In this document: one piece after another, positions 54,782 to 63,085 of the stretch | How the letters are laid out: every line of letters starts with the position of its first letter | How positions within the stretch are numbered: the stretch's first letter is position 1 | From: Subtercola vilae | GTDB taxonomy: Bacteria; Actinomycetota; Actinomycetes; Actinomycetales; Microbacteriaceae | Length of the DNA stretch: 64,000 bases | NCBI RefSeq assembly: GCF_004923255.1 | Contig: NZ_QYRT01000007.1 | Location: 1-64,000, forward strand | Direction of reading: 5' to 3' | The notes under the pieces: model-generated | The model's database searches: none | The model's input: only the letters and a program-made list of their open reading frames with translations | Told to the model about the DNA's origin: nothing | Program-made: the position numbers and the translations under genes

Positions 54782-55375
54782 ATGGGTCTGAGCTTGCAAA
54801 AAGGCCAGTCGCTTTCACTGACGAAACAGGGTGGCGGGGCCCTCACGAAAATCCGCCTCGGGCTCGGCTGGGACAGCGCAGCCCCGGTCAAGCGCGGCCT
54901 GTTCGGCCGGGCGAAAGCCGCAGAGGAGATCGACCTCGACGCGTCAGCCATCTTCTTCGATGCGTCGGGCCGCGTGCTCGACACCGTCTGGTTCCAGCAG
55001 CTGGCGAGCAAAGACGGCTCGGCGACACACACGGGCGACAACCTGACGGGCGCCGGCGACGGCGACGACGAGACCATCCTGGTCGACCTCTCGAAGGTTT
55101 CGGCCGCGGTCTCGCAGATCGTCTTCGTCATCTCGAGCTACACCCAGCAGTCGTTCGACAAGGTCGAGAACGCCTTCAGCCGGGTGGTCGACGACTCTGT
55201 CGCAGGCGCACCCGAGGTGGCACGCTACCAGCTCACCGACTCGGGCACGCACACCGCGATGATCATGTCGAAGGTCTCCCGCGAAGGTGCGGGCTGGAGC
55301 TTCAAGGCGATCGGCGAGCGTGCCAACGGCCGCTCGGTGATGGACCTGCTGGGGCCCGCAGCCAAAGCGCTTTGA
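54782..55375 (+). CDS. TerD-family protein (paralogue 1)
   Basis: A 197-residue protein. TerD fold: GLSLQKGQSLSL start, LGLGWD, EIDLDASAIFFDASG, and the calcium-binding loop GAGDGDDETILVDL (about residues 90-103). These bind two Ca2+ ions and are thought to assemble at the inner membrane with TerC. ATG with AAGGAG 9 bases upstream. It is followed by a 17-bp tandem repeat array, the first unit of which begins right after its TGA. Confidence 0.95.
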   Translation: MGLSLQKGQSLSLTKQGGGALTKIRLGLGWDSAAPVKRGLFGRAKAAEEIDLDASAIFFDASGRVLDTVWFQQLASKDGSATHTGDNLTGAGDGDDETILVDLSKVSAAVSQIVFVISSYTQQSFDKVENAFSRVVDDSVAGAPEVARYQLTDSGTHTAMIMSKVSREGAGWSFKAIGERANGRSVMDLLGPAAKAL

Positions 55376-55460
55376 GCCAGCTAAAACTTTGAACTAGCTG
55401 AAACGCTGAACTAGCTAAATCGCTGAACCAGCTAAAACTTTGAACTAGCTAAACCCTGAA
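55376..55460 (+). repeat. Five tandem 17-bp repeats between terD paralogues
   Basis: Units of 17 bases run without gap from 55376 to 55460: GCCAGCTAAAACTTTGA, ACTAGCTGAAACGCTGA, ACTAGCTAAATCGCTGA, ACCAGCTAAAACTTTGA and ACTAGCTAAACCCTGAA. Each has an AGCT core and most end in TGA, so both the sequence and the three readings are full of stop codons. The bases just before the array (AGCCAAAGCGCTTTGA, the end of the TerD gene) resemble a unit, suggesting the array grew from the gene's 3' end. AT-rich for this genome. Confidence 0.95.
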
Positions 55461-55491
55461 TCGAAACACACAACAAGGAGCACTGATACAC

Positions 55492-56070
55492 ATGGCAGGA
55501 CTCACTCTCGCCAAGGGCAACAACCTCTCGCTCACCAAGACCAGCCCCGGGCTCACCATCGCCACGGTCGGCCTCGGCTGGGATCCGCGCACCACCAGCG
55601 GCGAGCAGTTCGACCTCGACGCGTCAGCGCTCCTTCTGGGCGCAAGCGGCAAAGTACGCTCATCCGCCGACTTCATCTTCTACAACCAGCCGGCCACCCC
55701 CGACGAGTCGGTCAAGCACATGGGCGACAATCGCACGGGCGAGGGCGACGGCGACGACGAGCAGATCAACATCGATCTGCGAAGCGTCGCGGCCGATGTG
55801 CAGCGCATCATCATCGCCGTGTCGATCGACCAGGCAGACGAGCGCCGCCAGAACTTCGGCCAGGTTCGCGCCGCATACTGCCGCGTCGTCGACCAAGACG
55901 GCCAGGAGATCGTGCGCTTCGACCTGAGCGAAGACGCCGCCCCCGAAACCGCCATGGTCTTCGCCGAGGTCTACCGCAACGGCGCCGAATGGAAGTTCAA
56001 GGCCGTCGGCCAGGGCTACACCACCGGGCTCGCCGGCATCGCGAACGACTTCGGCGTACAGCTGGATTAG
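55492..56070 (+). CDS. TerD-family protein (paralogue 2)
   Basis: A 192-residue TerD protein with all standard motifs: ALTLAKGNNLSLTK-like start (MAGLTLAKGNNLSL), VGLGWDPRTTSGEQFDLDASALLL, GDNRTGEGDGDDEQINIDL with the acidic Ca2+ loop, and AEVYRNGAEWKFKAVGQGY near the end. ATG with AAGGAG upstream. Most canonical of the three paralogues here. Confidence 0.96.
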   Translation: MAGLTLAKGNNLSLTKTSPGLTIATVGLGWDPRTTSGEQFDLDASALLLGASGKVRSSADFIFYNQPATPDESVKHMGDNRTGEGDGDDEQINIDLRSVAADVQRIIIAVSIDQADERRQNFGQVRAAYCRVVDQDGQEIVRFDLSEDAAPETAMVFAEVYRNGAEWKFKAVGQGYTTGLAGIANDFGVQLD

Positions 56071-56080
56071 GAAGGCTCTC

Positions 56081-57292
56081 ATGAGTACACCTCTCACCCC
56101 GCCCGATGACAACGAGGTCGCTCAGGCGACTCTTGTGCTGCGGGCACCGGATGCACCCGCCCTCGTCGAGGCAGACGAGGCGCCGGGCATGGTTCCCGTC
56201 GCGGCCGAGCGCCAGAGCGACATCGCCCGCCAGGCGCGGGAGTTCGTGGCCGAGGTCAGCGCCCTCGACCCTCGCAGCCCTGAGTTCCAGACCAAGGTCG
56301 AGGGCATCTCCCAGATCGGCGGCGCCGACATGGTGAAGTCGGGCGGGTACTCGTCGCGCATGCTCGAGCGCTCCTCCACCTCGGTGGCGGGCGCGAAGCG
56401 CAGCGGCAACAGCGCGCAGATCACCGTGGCCAACACCCTCGGCGACCTCCGCACCACGGTCGAAGAGCTCACGCCGAACGCGGCCGACCTGGGTGTCGGG
56501 CGCAAGATTCTCGGCTTCATCCCTGGTGGCAACAAGCTGGCGCGCTACTTTCAGAAGTACGAGTCGGCGCAGACGCAGCTCGACAAGATCATCAAGTCGC
56601 TGATGGCCGGGCAAGACGAGCTGCTGAAAGACAACGCGTCGCTCGCCGGGGAGAAAGTACAGCTCTGGGAGACCATGCAGGCACTCAGCGAGTACGCTGT
56701 GTTCGCCAAGGCTCTGGATGCCGCAACCGTCGACAAGATCGCAGCCAGCCGAGCCTCTGGCCAGGTCGACGAGGCGCAGAAGCTCGAAGCCGACGTGCTG
56801 TTCCCCATTCGGCAGCGCCACCAGGACATCTTGACCCAGCTGGCAGTTTCGGTGCAGGGCTACCTCGCCATGGATCTCATCCGCAAGAACAACCTCGAGC
56901 TGATCAAGGGCGTCGATCGCGCCCGCACCACCACCATTGCCGCGCTCCGCACGGCCGTCATCGTGGCTCAGGCGCTGGCGAACCAGAAGATGGTGCTCGA
57001 CCAGATCGACGCGATCAACACCACCACGAACAACATGATCCTGAAGACCTCCGAGATGTTGAAAGACCAGACCGTGCGCATCCAGCAGCAGGCGAGCACC
57101 TCAGGGGTGAGCGTCGAAACGCTGCAGAAGGCGTTCGACAACGTCTTTCAGACGATGGATGCGATCGACACCTTCCGCGCCTCGGCAGCCAAGAACATGG
57201 AAGGCACCGTGGCGGCACTCGAGATGGGCATCCAGCGCGCGAAGCCCTACCTCGAACGCAGCCGGCAGGGCGAGCAGGGGGAAGTTCGCTGA
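56081..57292 (+). CDS. Toxic anion resistance protein TelA
   Basis: A 403-residue mostly helical protein of the TelA family: DPRSPEFQTKVEGISQIGGADMV, FIPGGNKLARYFQKYESAQTQLDKII and the C-terminal NMILKTSEMLKDQTVRIQQQASTSGVSVETL are standard. TelA is associated with tellurite and other anion or nisin/bacteriocin resistance, probably acting at the membrane through long coiled coils. It starts 11 bases after the previous TerD stop codon. Confidence 0.95.
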   Translation: MSTPLTPPDDNEVAQATLVLRAPDAPALVEADEAPGMVPVAAERQSDIARQAREFVAEVSALDPRSPEFQTKVEGISQIGGADMVKSGGYSSRMLERSSTSVAGAKRSGNSAQITVANTLGDLRTTVEELTPNAADLGVGRKILGFIPGGNKLARYFQKYESAQTQLDKIIKSLMAGQDELLKDNASLAGEKVQLWETMQALSEYAVFAKALDAATVDKIAASRASGQVDEAQKLEADVLFPIRQRHQDILTQLAVSVQGYLAMDLIRKNNLELIKGVDRARTTTIAALRTAVIVAQALANQKMVLDQIDAINTTTNNMILKTSEMLKDQTVRIQQQASTSGVSVETLQKAFDNVFQTMDAIDTFRASAAKNMEGTVAALEMGIQRAKPYLERSRQGEQGEVR

Positions 57293-57301
57293 GGTGACAC
57301 G

Positions 57302-57856
57302 ATGACGTTCGGCCGCTTCGTGAATTCGCTGTTCGGCGCCCCCTCGCCGACGGCGATTGTCGCGCCCGGCGACGGCCTGCCCGCAGAAGAGAGCGGGCTC
57401 GCTGCTGGCGCCCTCGCCGAGTATGAGCAGAGCGAAGACGGCCAGACGGCCCGGGCTCTTGCCGAGTTGCGAAACTCGGTGCGGCGGGCCGGTCGGGAGC
57501 TGCCCACTGTGCTGTCGTCGCGCCTCGGCCAGATCGGCGACCTGCTGCAGAACCTCACCCTCACGATTGCGTCGCAGGGCGCGTCGACCGAGCAACGGGT
57601 ACTGCTCGAGGCGATGGTTCGCGACTACATTCCCACGCCACTGCATGCCTTTCTCGCCCTGCCCGAAGGCGATCGGGCTGACGGTTCCGATGCCACCAGG
57701 CTGTTTGCCGAACAGCTCGGCCTCCTCGAAGAAACCGTGCGCGACATGCTCAACCAGGTGCGCATCGGGGCGATCGAAGAGCTGTCGACCCACGGCCGGT
57801 TTCTGGCCGACAAGTTTCAGGCCCCCGATGCGGGCCTCACCTTGGGCGGTCGCTGA
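57302..57856 (+). CDS. Helical protein of unknown function in the Ter operon
   Basis: 184 residues, not recognised. Mostly alpha-helical by composition: ALAELRNSVRRAGRELPTVLSSRLGQIGDLLQNLTL, MVRDYIPTPLHAFLALPEGDR and LGLLEETVRDMLNQVRIGAIEEL (given in parts) suggest three to four amphipathic helices or a coiled coil. No TM segment, no signal peptide. It follows telA by 10 bases and overlaps the next TerD gene by one base (TGATG). In some bacteria telA is followed by XpaC-like genes; the length and sequence here do not clearly match. Likely a partner of TelA. Confidence 0.7.
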   Translation: MTFGRFVNSLFGAPSPTAIVAPGDGLPAEESGLAAGALAEYEQSEDGQTARALAELRNSVRRAGRELPTVLSSRLGQIGDLLQNLTLTIASQGASTEQRVLLEAMVRDYIPTPLHAFLALPEGDRADGSDATRLFAEQLGLLEETVRDMLNQVRIGAIEELSTHGRFLADKFQAPDAGLTLGGR

Positions 57857-58407
57857 TGGCGACGCTCATTCCGGGGGCAAATGCGGCTCTCACGGCAGAG
57901 AACCCCGGCCTGCAACAGGTGGTCGTCGCTTTCGGATGGGAGGTCATCCCGAGCCGTGGGCCACGCGCCGAGCTCGTGCCGCTCGCCATCATGTGCGATG
58001 CGAGCGACAAGGCCCTCTCGAACGACCATCTTGTCTTCTTCAACCAGCTCGAGAGCCGTGACGGGTCTGTGCAGTTCGTCGACACCTCAGACATCGAAGA
58101 GATCGACGTCGACCTCGGGCTCGTTCCTGAGGCCGTCGAGAAGATCGCATTTCTTGTCTACGTCGATCCCGATGTTCGGGGCGCCGCCGACTTCTCGGCC
58201 GTGCGCTCGGCCTACGTTCGCGTGGCGACCAGTGACGGCCGTGAACTCGTGCGCTTCGATGTGCCGCTCACCGACAACCGCACCGTACACGCGATGCTGT
58301 TCGGTGAGCTGTACCGGCACCGCGCCGACTGGAAGTTTCGCGCCATCGGCCAGGGCTACGCCAACGGCCTCACCGGGGTGGCGCGCGACTACCAGATCGA
58401 GCTCTAG
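57856..58407 (+). CDS. Divergent TerD-family protein (paralogue 3) without the usual calcium loop
   Basis: 183 residues. The TerD fold is clear (FGWEVIPSRGPRAELVPLAIM, ALSNDHLVFFNQ, AMLFGELYRHRADWKFRAIGQGY), yet the acidic GDGDDE loop is missing: the corresponding stretch reads DTSDIEEIDVDL, and DLDAS has become VPLAIM. Binding of Ca2+ by the canonical site is therefore doubtful. It may be a structural partner of the others, as in TerD/TerZ-type mixed sets. Start overlaps the previous stop by one base. Confidence 0.9.
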   Translation: MATLIPGANAALTAENPGLQQVVVAFGWEVIPSRGPRAELVPLAIMCDASDKALSNDHLVFFNQLESRDGSVQFVDTSDIEEIDVDLGLVPEAVEKIAFLVYVDPDVRGAADFSAVRSAYVRVATSDGRELVRFDVPLTDNRTVHAMLFGELYRHRADWKFRAIGQGYANGLTGVARDYQIEL

Positions 58408-58410
58408 GCC

Positions 58411-59190
58411 GTGGCGCTGAACACCGCGGCCGTGCGCCGCGACCTGCCCTACCTGCGGCGGCGGGTCACGCCCGCGGGGCCGGAGAACGCCGCCGCCGAA
58501 CCGGTTTCGACGCGGTCGACCGACACCGCCTCACCGAGTCGCGGGTTGTCTCTCGGCGCTCCCGTCAGCTCAGCCACGGCGCTGGCATCCAACCGGCGCC
58601 CCAGCCGACCGCGCCAGCCAGAACCCTTCACCGCCCCGACGATCGACGAGGTTCGCGAGCTCGGTGGCGAGCATCCGGTACTGAGACTGGATGCCCGGCG
58701 CTCGGCCATCGGCAGCCTCATCGTCTCCGGCGCCTACGCCATCGCGTGGGAGAGCAGCACCCGCGTGACCGGCGCGCTCACCCTGACGTCGAGCGCTCTC
58801 GAATCGGTGGGCACCAGCGTCATGACCGGCGGAAACCGGGCCCTCGTCGGCTTCGACGACGGCGACGCGATCGTGGCGCTGCGACACCTGCACGAACTTC
58901 GCCGCGCACTCTTCGTGGGCAACGGATCAGAACCGCTCGGCATTCAACTCTTCGACGGCTCGAGCTTCACCGTGCCAGCCGACGCACCGCCCGCAGGCGC
59001 GGCGACAGGCGCAGCGACCGGCACTGCAGCCGGCTCCCGGATGCTCGCGCTCACCCTGCTGCGGGTGAACGCCTTCATCGAACTCCGCGCCGAGCCGGTT
59101 GCCCGCGGGCTCACCCCGGCAGAACTGCACCGTGAATTCGGCTACCAGCTGACCGCCCATGTCGACCCACGCCAACCCCGGATGAGGTAG
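58411..59190 (+). CDS. Ter-operon protein of unknown function
   Basis: 259 residues, GTG start 3 bases after the previous stop codon. Residues 1-80 are Pro/Ser/Arg-rich and probably disordered. Residues about 85-250 form one domain: LRLDARRSAIGSLIVSGAYAIAWESS, TLTSSALESVGTSVMTGG, GFDDGDAIVALRHLHELRRAL and GLTPAELHREFGYQL. No motif points to an enzyme. A low-complexity Ala/Gly/Thr loop (about 195-212) interrupts it. The tight spacing with TerD3 and the lyase suggests it is a functional part of the system. Confidence 0.65.
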   Translation: MALNTAAVRRDLPYLRRRVTPAGPENAAAEPVSTRSTDTASPSRGLSLGAPVSSATALASNRRPSRPRQPEPFTAPTIDEVRELGGEHPVLRLDARRSAIGSLIVSGAYAIAWESSTRVTGALTLTSSALESVGTSVMTGGNRALVGFDDGDAIVALRHLHELRRALFVGNGSEPLGIQLFDGSSFTVPADAPPAGAATGAATGTAAGSRMLALTLLRVNAFIELRAEPVARGLTPAELHREFGYQLTAHVDPRQPRMR

Positions 59191-59193
59191 GCC

Positions 59194-60414
59194 GTGCGCC
59201 ATTTCAGCTCGGTCAGCGAGGCCGAAGCGGGCACGCTCTTTCACCGGCTCCCGCAGCAACTGCACATCGCTTCGCCGCCCGACCTGCTCGCCGCGGCGCT
59301 CGGCGCAACGCTCTACTGCCCGGGCGACCGACCAGCGATCGCCGCCGATGTGAGAAAACAGGCCGCACGCGGCTGCATCAGCATGGTGCTGTGCCTCGAA
59401 GACTCGATCGCCGATTCGGCGGTGACCTTTGCCGAGACGAACGTCGCCACTGCGCTGCAGAGCCTGCTCGAGCAGACTGGCCGTCGGCCGGGCGACGGGC
59501 CTGCCGACGAAACAGCCACGGCCGACCTGCCGCTGCTGTTCATCCGCGTGCGCACTCCAGAGCAGATGCTTCGCATGGCCGAGCTCTGCGGGCCGGCCCT
59601 CGGCCTGCTCAGCGGTTTCGTGATTCCGAAGTTCGAGAACGATACGGGCTACGCCGACCGGTTCTTCGCTGCGCTGCATCAGATCCACGAGCAGTACGAG
59701 CAGTCGGGCGCCGGCGGCGGCCGGCGGCTTCGCATCATGCCGATTCTCGAATCGCCGTCGATGGTGCACACCGAGACCCGCACGTGCGCGCTCTCTGGCA
59801 TCGTCGACGTTCTGCAGAAGCACCGCGACGACATTCTCGCCGTGCGCATCGGCGCCACCGACCTGTCGAGCGTGTTCGGGCTCCGCCGCTCGCGCGAGCT
59901 GACGGTCTACGACGTCAAAGTGGTCTCGGCTGTGATCGCCGACATCGTGAACGTTCTCGGCCGACCCTCCGATCGATTCGTCATCACCGGGCCCGTCTGG
60001 GAGCACTTCGACACCTCTGAGCGCATGCTGCGGCCGCAGTTGCGCCTCACGCCCTTCGTCGACGCGAACGAGCCCGAGCTCCGCAAACGCCTCATGCTCG
60101 GCGGCCTCGACGGGCTCATTCGCGAGATCTCGCTCGACCAAGCCAACGGTCTGCTCGGCAAAACGGTCATCCACCCGACGCACGTGCCGGTCGTGCACGC
60201 CCTCTCCGTCGTCAGCCACGAAGAGTACCTCGACGCCCTGTCGATCGCCGGTAACGTCGGTGGTGGAGCGAGCGCGTCGCCCTACCGCAACAAGATGAAC
60301 GAGATGAAGCCCCATCAGGCCTGGGCAGAGAAGACACTGCTGCGCGCCGATGCCTTCGGTGTCGCCGCCGAGAGCACCACCTTCGTCGACCTGCTCGAAA
60401 CGAGTATGCGATGA
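59194..60414 (+). CDS. HpcH/HpaI aldolase / CitE-like lyase of the Ter biosynthetic module
   Basis: A 406-residue TIM-barrel carbon-carbon lyase. GTG start. SMVLCLEDSI (catalytic-site Glu), RIMPILESPSM and RIGATDLSSVFGL mark the barrel; GKTVIHPTHVPVVHALSV is the C-terminal CitE segment. In known Ter-associated clusters such a protein is part of a set with phosphoribosyltransferases and phosphatases, proposed to build a nucleoside-like metabolite. Its acceptor is unknown. Overlaps the next gene by four bases (ATGA). Confidence 0.9.
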   Translation: MRHFSSVSEAEAGTLFHRLPQQLHIASPPDLLAAALGATLYCPGDRPAIAADVRKQAARGCISMVLCLEDSIADSAVTFAETNVATALQSLLEQTGRRPGDGPADETATADLPLLFIRVRTPEQMLRMAELCGPALGLLSGFVIPKFENDTGYADRFFAALHQIHEQYEQSGAGGGRRLRIMPILESPSMVHTETRTCALSGIVDVLQKHRDDILAVRIGATDLSSVFGLRRSRELTVYDVKVVSAVIADIVNVLGRPSDRFVITGPVWEHFDTSERMLRPQLRLTPFVDANEPELRKRLMLGGLDGLIREISLDQANGLLGKTVIHPTHVPVVHALSVVSHEEYLDALSIAGNVGGGASASPYRNKMNEMKPHQAWAEKTLLRADAFGVAAESTTFVDLLETSMR

Positions 60415-61910
60415 CCGGCGAGCCCCAGACACCCGCCGCCTCGACGAGCGCGTTCGCCGAGCGAGAGGTGGGCATCCGGGTCGTCTCGGATGCCCGGCGT
60501 AGCCTCGTGCCCGTCGAACTGCTCGTCGGAGTCGCGCTTCGCCAGAACCCCCGGCGAGCCCAGCTGCTCGTATCGAACGTGCTCGCGAAACACGTTCCCA
60601 CGGTGCCAGGGCTCGCCATCGTCGCCGCTGAGCTGCTCGGGCTGCTCGTCGCCGCCGAACTCGACGGCGCCCCGCCGCCGCGGCCGCTCTACGATCGGCT
60701 GTCGACGCTGCTGCGGCCGCCTGCCGACGGGAATCTCGATGGCGCGGAGCTGGCGTCGCTGAGGGCCGACGTGGCCGAGGCGCGAGTCGAGCATCCGGAG
60801 GTCACCACGATCGGGTACGCCGAAACCGCCACCGGGCTCGGGCAGCGTGTTGCCGAGACGATTGGGGCGTACTACATCCATTCGACTCGGCACGCGGCGG
60901 GCGACCGGGTGCCGTTCGCGGGGTTCGAAGAGGAGCACTCGCACGCCACGAGTCACCAGCTCTACCCGGCGCGGCCCGACTGGCTGAAGCCCGGAGGAAC
61001 CGTGGTGTTGGTCGACGACGAGCTGAGCACGGGCACCACCATTGTGAACACCATTCGGGCACTGCACGCGGCCGTGCCGCAGTCGCGCTGGGTCGTGGCG
61101 TCGCTCATCGACCTGCGTTCGGAGGCCGACCGACGACGTTTCGATGCCCTCGCCGAGTCGCTGCACACCTCGATCGCCGTCGTGGCGCTCGGCTTCGGTT
61201 CGATCGAGCTGCCGCCCGACGTCTCTGCCCGGGCCGCGGCCGTGCTCGCTGCCCTCTCGCCCGGCGCCGTGACGCCCGGAAGCGGAGAAGTGACGGTACT
61301 CAACGCCGCGGGTGAGAGCCACGGGGCGGTCGCGAGTCTGGAGAACGCCCGATTCGGCGTGGATGCACGGCCAGGCATGCACGACGACGCAGCCGCGGCC
61401 ATTGCGGCGAAACTTCTCCCCCTGCTCGCGGGCACACGCACTCTCCTGCTCGGCTCTGAAGAGTTCATTGCGCTCCCCCTCGCCGTCGCAGACCATCTCG
61501 CATTGAGCCCGCCCGACGTCGTCACGAGTCCGTCCAGCATCCACTTCTCGACGACCACGCGCTCCCCCATCGCACCGCTCGACCGGCCCGACTATGCCAT
61601 CGCGAGCGCCGTCACCTTTGAGAGCCACGACCTGACCAGCGATGGGTTCGGCCCGAGGTTCGCCTACAACCTCACACGCGCGGGCCGGCGGTTCGACACC
61701 ATCGTCTTTTTGCCCGAACCTGAGGCCGACCGACACCGGATGCTCGCCGCCGACGGTGTGGCCGAGGCGCTCCGCCGGGTGTGCGACCACGTGATCGTCG
61801 CGCTGCTCACGTCGTCGCCAGAAAGTGCACTGCACCCCGTATCCGACGCTGAACCTCACCGCGCAGCCGACCCCGCACCCGCCCACTCCGAGGAGACAGC
61901 CCGCCCGTGA
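60411..61910 (+). CDS. Phosphoribosyltransferase with TRSP domain
   Basis: A 499-residue protein. The first domain has a PRPP loop VDDELSTGTT (201-210), the hallmark of type I phosphoribosyltransferases, with IGYAETATGLGQRVAE before it. The C-terminal domain contains the T-R-S-P motif at 383-386 that names the TRSP family. The pair is characteristic of Ter-dependent biosynthetic loci. It probably attaches ribose-5-phosphate to a base-like or lyase-derived compound. ATG overlaps the lyase stop; its own stop overlaps the next gene. Confidence 0.9.
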   Translation: MTGEPQTPAASTSAFAEREVGIRVVSDARRSLVPVELLVGVALRQNPRRAQLLVSNVLAKHVPTVPGLAIVAAELLGLLVAAELDGAPPPRPLYDRLSTLLRPPADGNLDGAELASLRADVAEARVEHPEVTTIGYAETATGLGQRVAETIGAYYIHSTRHAAGDRVPFAGFEEEHSHATSHQLYPARPDWLKPGGTVVLVDDELSTGTTIVNTIRALHAAVPQSRWVVASLIDLRSEADRRRFDALAESLHTSIAVVALGFGSIELPPDVSARAAAVLAALSPGAVTPGSGEVTVLNAAGESHGAVASLENARFGVDARPGMHDDAAAAIAAKLLPLLAGTRTLLLGSEEFIALPLAVADHLALSPPDVVTSPSSIHFSTTTRSPIAPLDRPDYAIASAVTFESHDLTSDGFGPRFAYNLTRAGRRFDTIVFLPEPEADRHRMLAADGVAEALRRVCDHVIVALLTSSPESALHPVSDAEPHRAADPAPAHSEETARP

Positions 61911-63085
61911 CCTCAGCCACCCCCGCCCCGCCCCTTCCTGTTCCGCTCACCGGGCCCGCGTTCGGCTCGTACAGCGCCGACGATGTTGTGTGGCTGCTGA
62001 AAGACCTGGGGGATGCGCGGTTGGAGGCTCCGGCCGCTGAACGGGAGCAGAGCATCCAGAGCGGAAAGACGAACTACGCCGAGACGCTGCCCGTCGAATA
62101 CGTGCCCTCGCCCGAGTACCAGCAGCTGTACGAGGAGGCGCTGCTGCGGTCGGCCCGGCGTCTGGCCGTGGCCGTCGGCGTGGTGACCGAACTGGTGCTC
62201 GAAGCCCGTGACGGCCAGCCCGTACTGGTGTCGCTTGCGCGCGCCGGAACGCCGATCGGCATTCTGATCAAGCGGTGGGCGGCACGGATGCACGGCGCAG
62301 ACCTGCCGCACTACACGATGAGTATCGTGCGCGGGGTGGGTCTCGACCAGAACGCGCTTCGCTACCTCAGAGCGCACCACAACCCCGCACAGGTCATGTT
62401 CCTCGACGGCTGGACCGGCAAAGGCGCCATCGCCCGCGAACTCAGCGCGGCGCTCGAGCTGTTCGCCGTGACCGATGGTGCGACGTTCGGCACCGAGCTG
62501 GCGGTGCTCGCAGACCCGGGGCACTGCGTGGAGATCTACGGCACGCGTGACGACTTTCTGATTCCGTCGGCGTGCCTCAATTCGACGGTGTCAGGGCTGG
62601 TCTCGCGAACGGTGTTCAATCGAGAGCTGATCGGCGAGAACGACTTTCACGGTGCCAAGTTCTACGACGGGTTGCGCGACAACGACGTCTCAGACGCGTT
62701 TCTTGATGCGGTCTGCGCAGAGTTCGGCGCCGCGGGTGTGGCCGAGGAGGTCGCGGCTGGCGTGCGGGCCGCGGGCGGGTACGCGGCCACCGGCGAGCGC
62801 CCGACCCCGTCGTGGGCCGGCTGGGCGGCGGTCGAGCAGATCAGCGCCCGCTACGGCATCGACAACATCAACCTCGTGAAGCCGGGCGTCGGCGAAACCA
62901 CCCGCGTGCTGCTGCGCCGCGTGCCATGGAAGGTGCTGGTGCGGTCGGGTGCCCAGAACGACATCGCACATGTGCTGCTGCTCGCCGCGCAACGGGGAGT
63001 GCCGGTCGAAGAGGTCGCCGACCTGCCGTACAGCTGCGTCGGGCTGATCAACCCGCTCGCCAGCGGCACGGGAGCCGACCTGTGA
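61907..63085 (+). CDS. StiP-family phosphoribosyltransferase with PELOTA-like domain
   Basis: A 392-residue protein. Residues about 50-320 match the StiP/PRTase group (SIQSGKTNYAETLPVEY, SLARAGTPIGILIKRWA, VMFLDGWTGKGAIARELS as PRPP loop, FLIPSACLNSTVSGLVSRTV). The last about 75 residues (NLVKPGVGETTRVLLRRVP, AHVLLLAAQRGVPVEEV) look like an L7Ae/PELOTA RNA-binding fold. Databases also call this family cysteine protease StiP; the nucleotide-type loop argues for a transferase. Starts and ends with 4-base overlaps. Confidence 0.88.
   Translation: MTSATPAPPLPVPLTGPAFGSYSADDVVWLLKDLGDARLEAPAAEREQSIQSGKTNYAETLPVEYVPSPEYQQLYEEALLRSARRLAVAVGVVTELVLEARDGQPVLVSLARAGTPIGILIKRWAARMHGADLPHYTMSIVRGVGLDQNALRYLRAHHNPAQVMFLDGWTGKGAIARELSAALELFAVTDGATFGTELAVLADPGHCVEIYGTRDDFLIPSACLNSTVSGLVSRTVFNRELIGENDFHGAKFYDGLRDNDVSDAFLDAVCAEFGAAGVAEEVAAGVRAAGGYAATGERPTPSWAGWAAVEQISARYGIDNINLVKPGVGETTRVLLRRVPWKVLVRSGAQNDIAHVLLLAAQRGVPVEEVADLPYSCVGLINPLASGTGADL

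Noticed and set aside
55376-55460. Possible CRISPR-like array
   Set aside because: The 17-bp units are contiguous without spacers, so it is a simple tandem repeat.
58927-61886. Two long antisense frames opposite the CitE-like and TRSP genes
   Set aside because: No recognisable motifs, and the plus-strand proteins show complete active sites and coupled start and stop codons.
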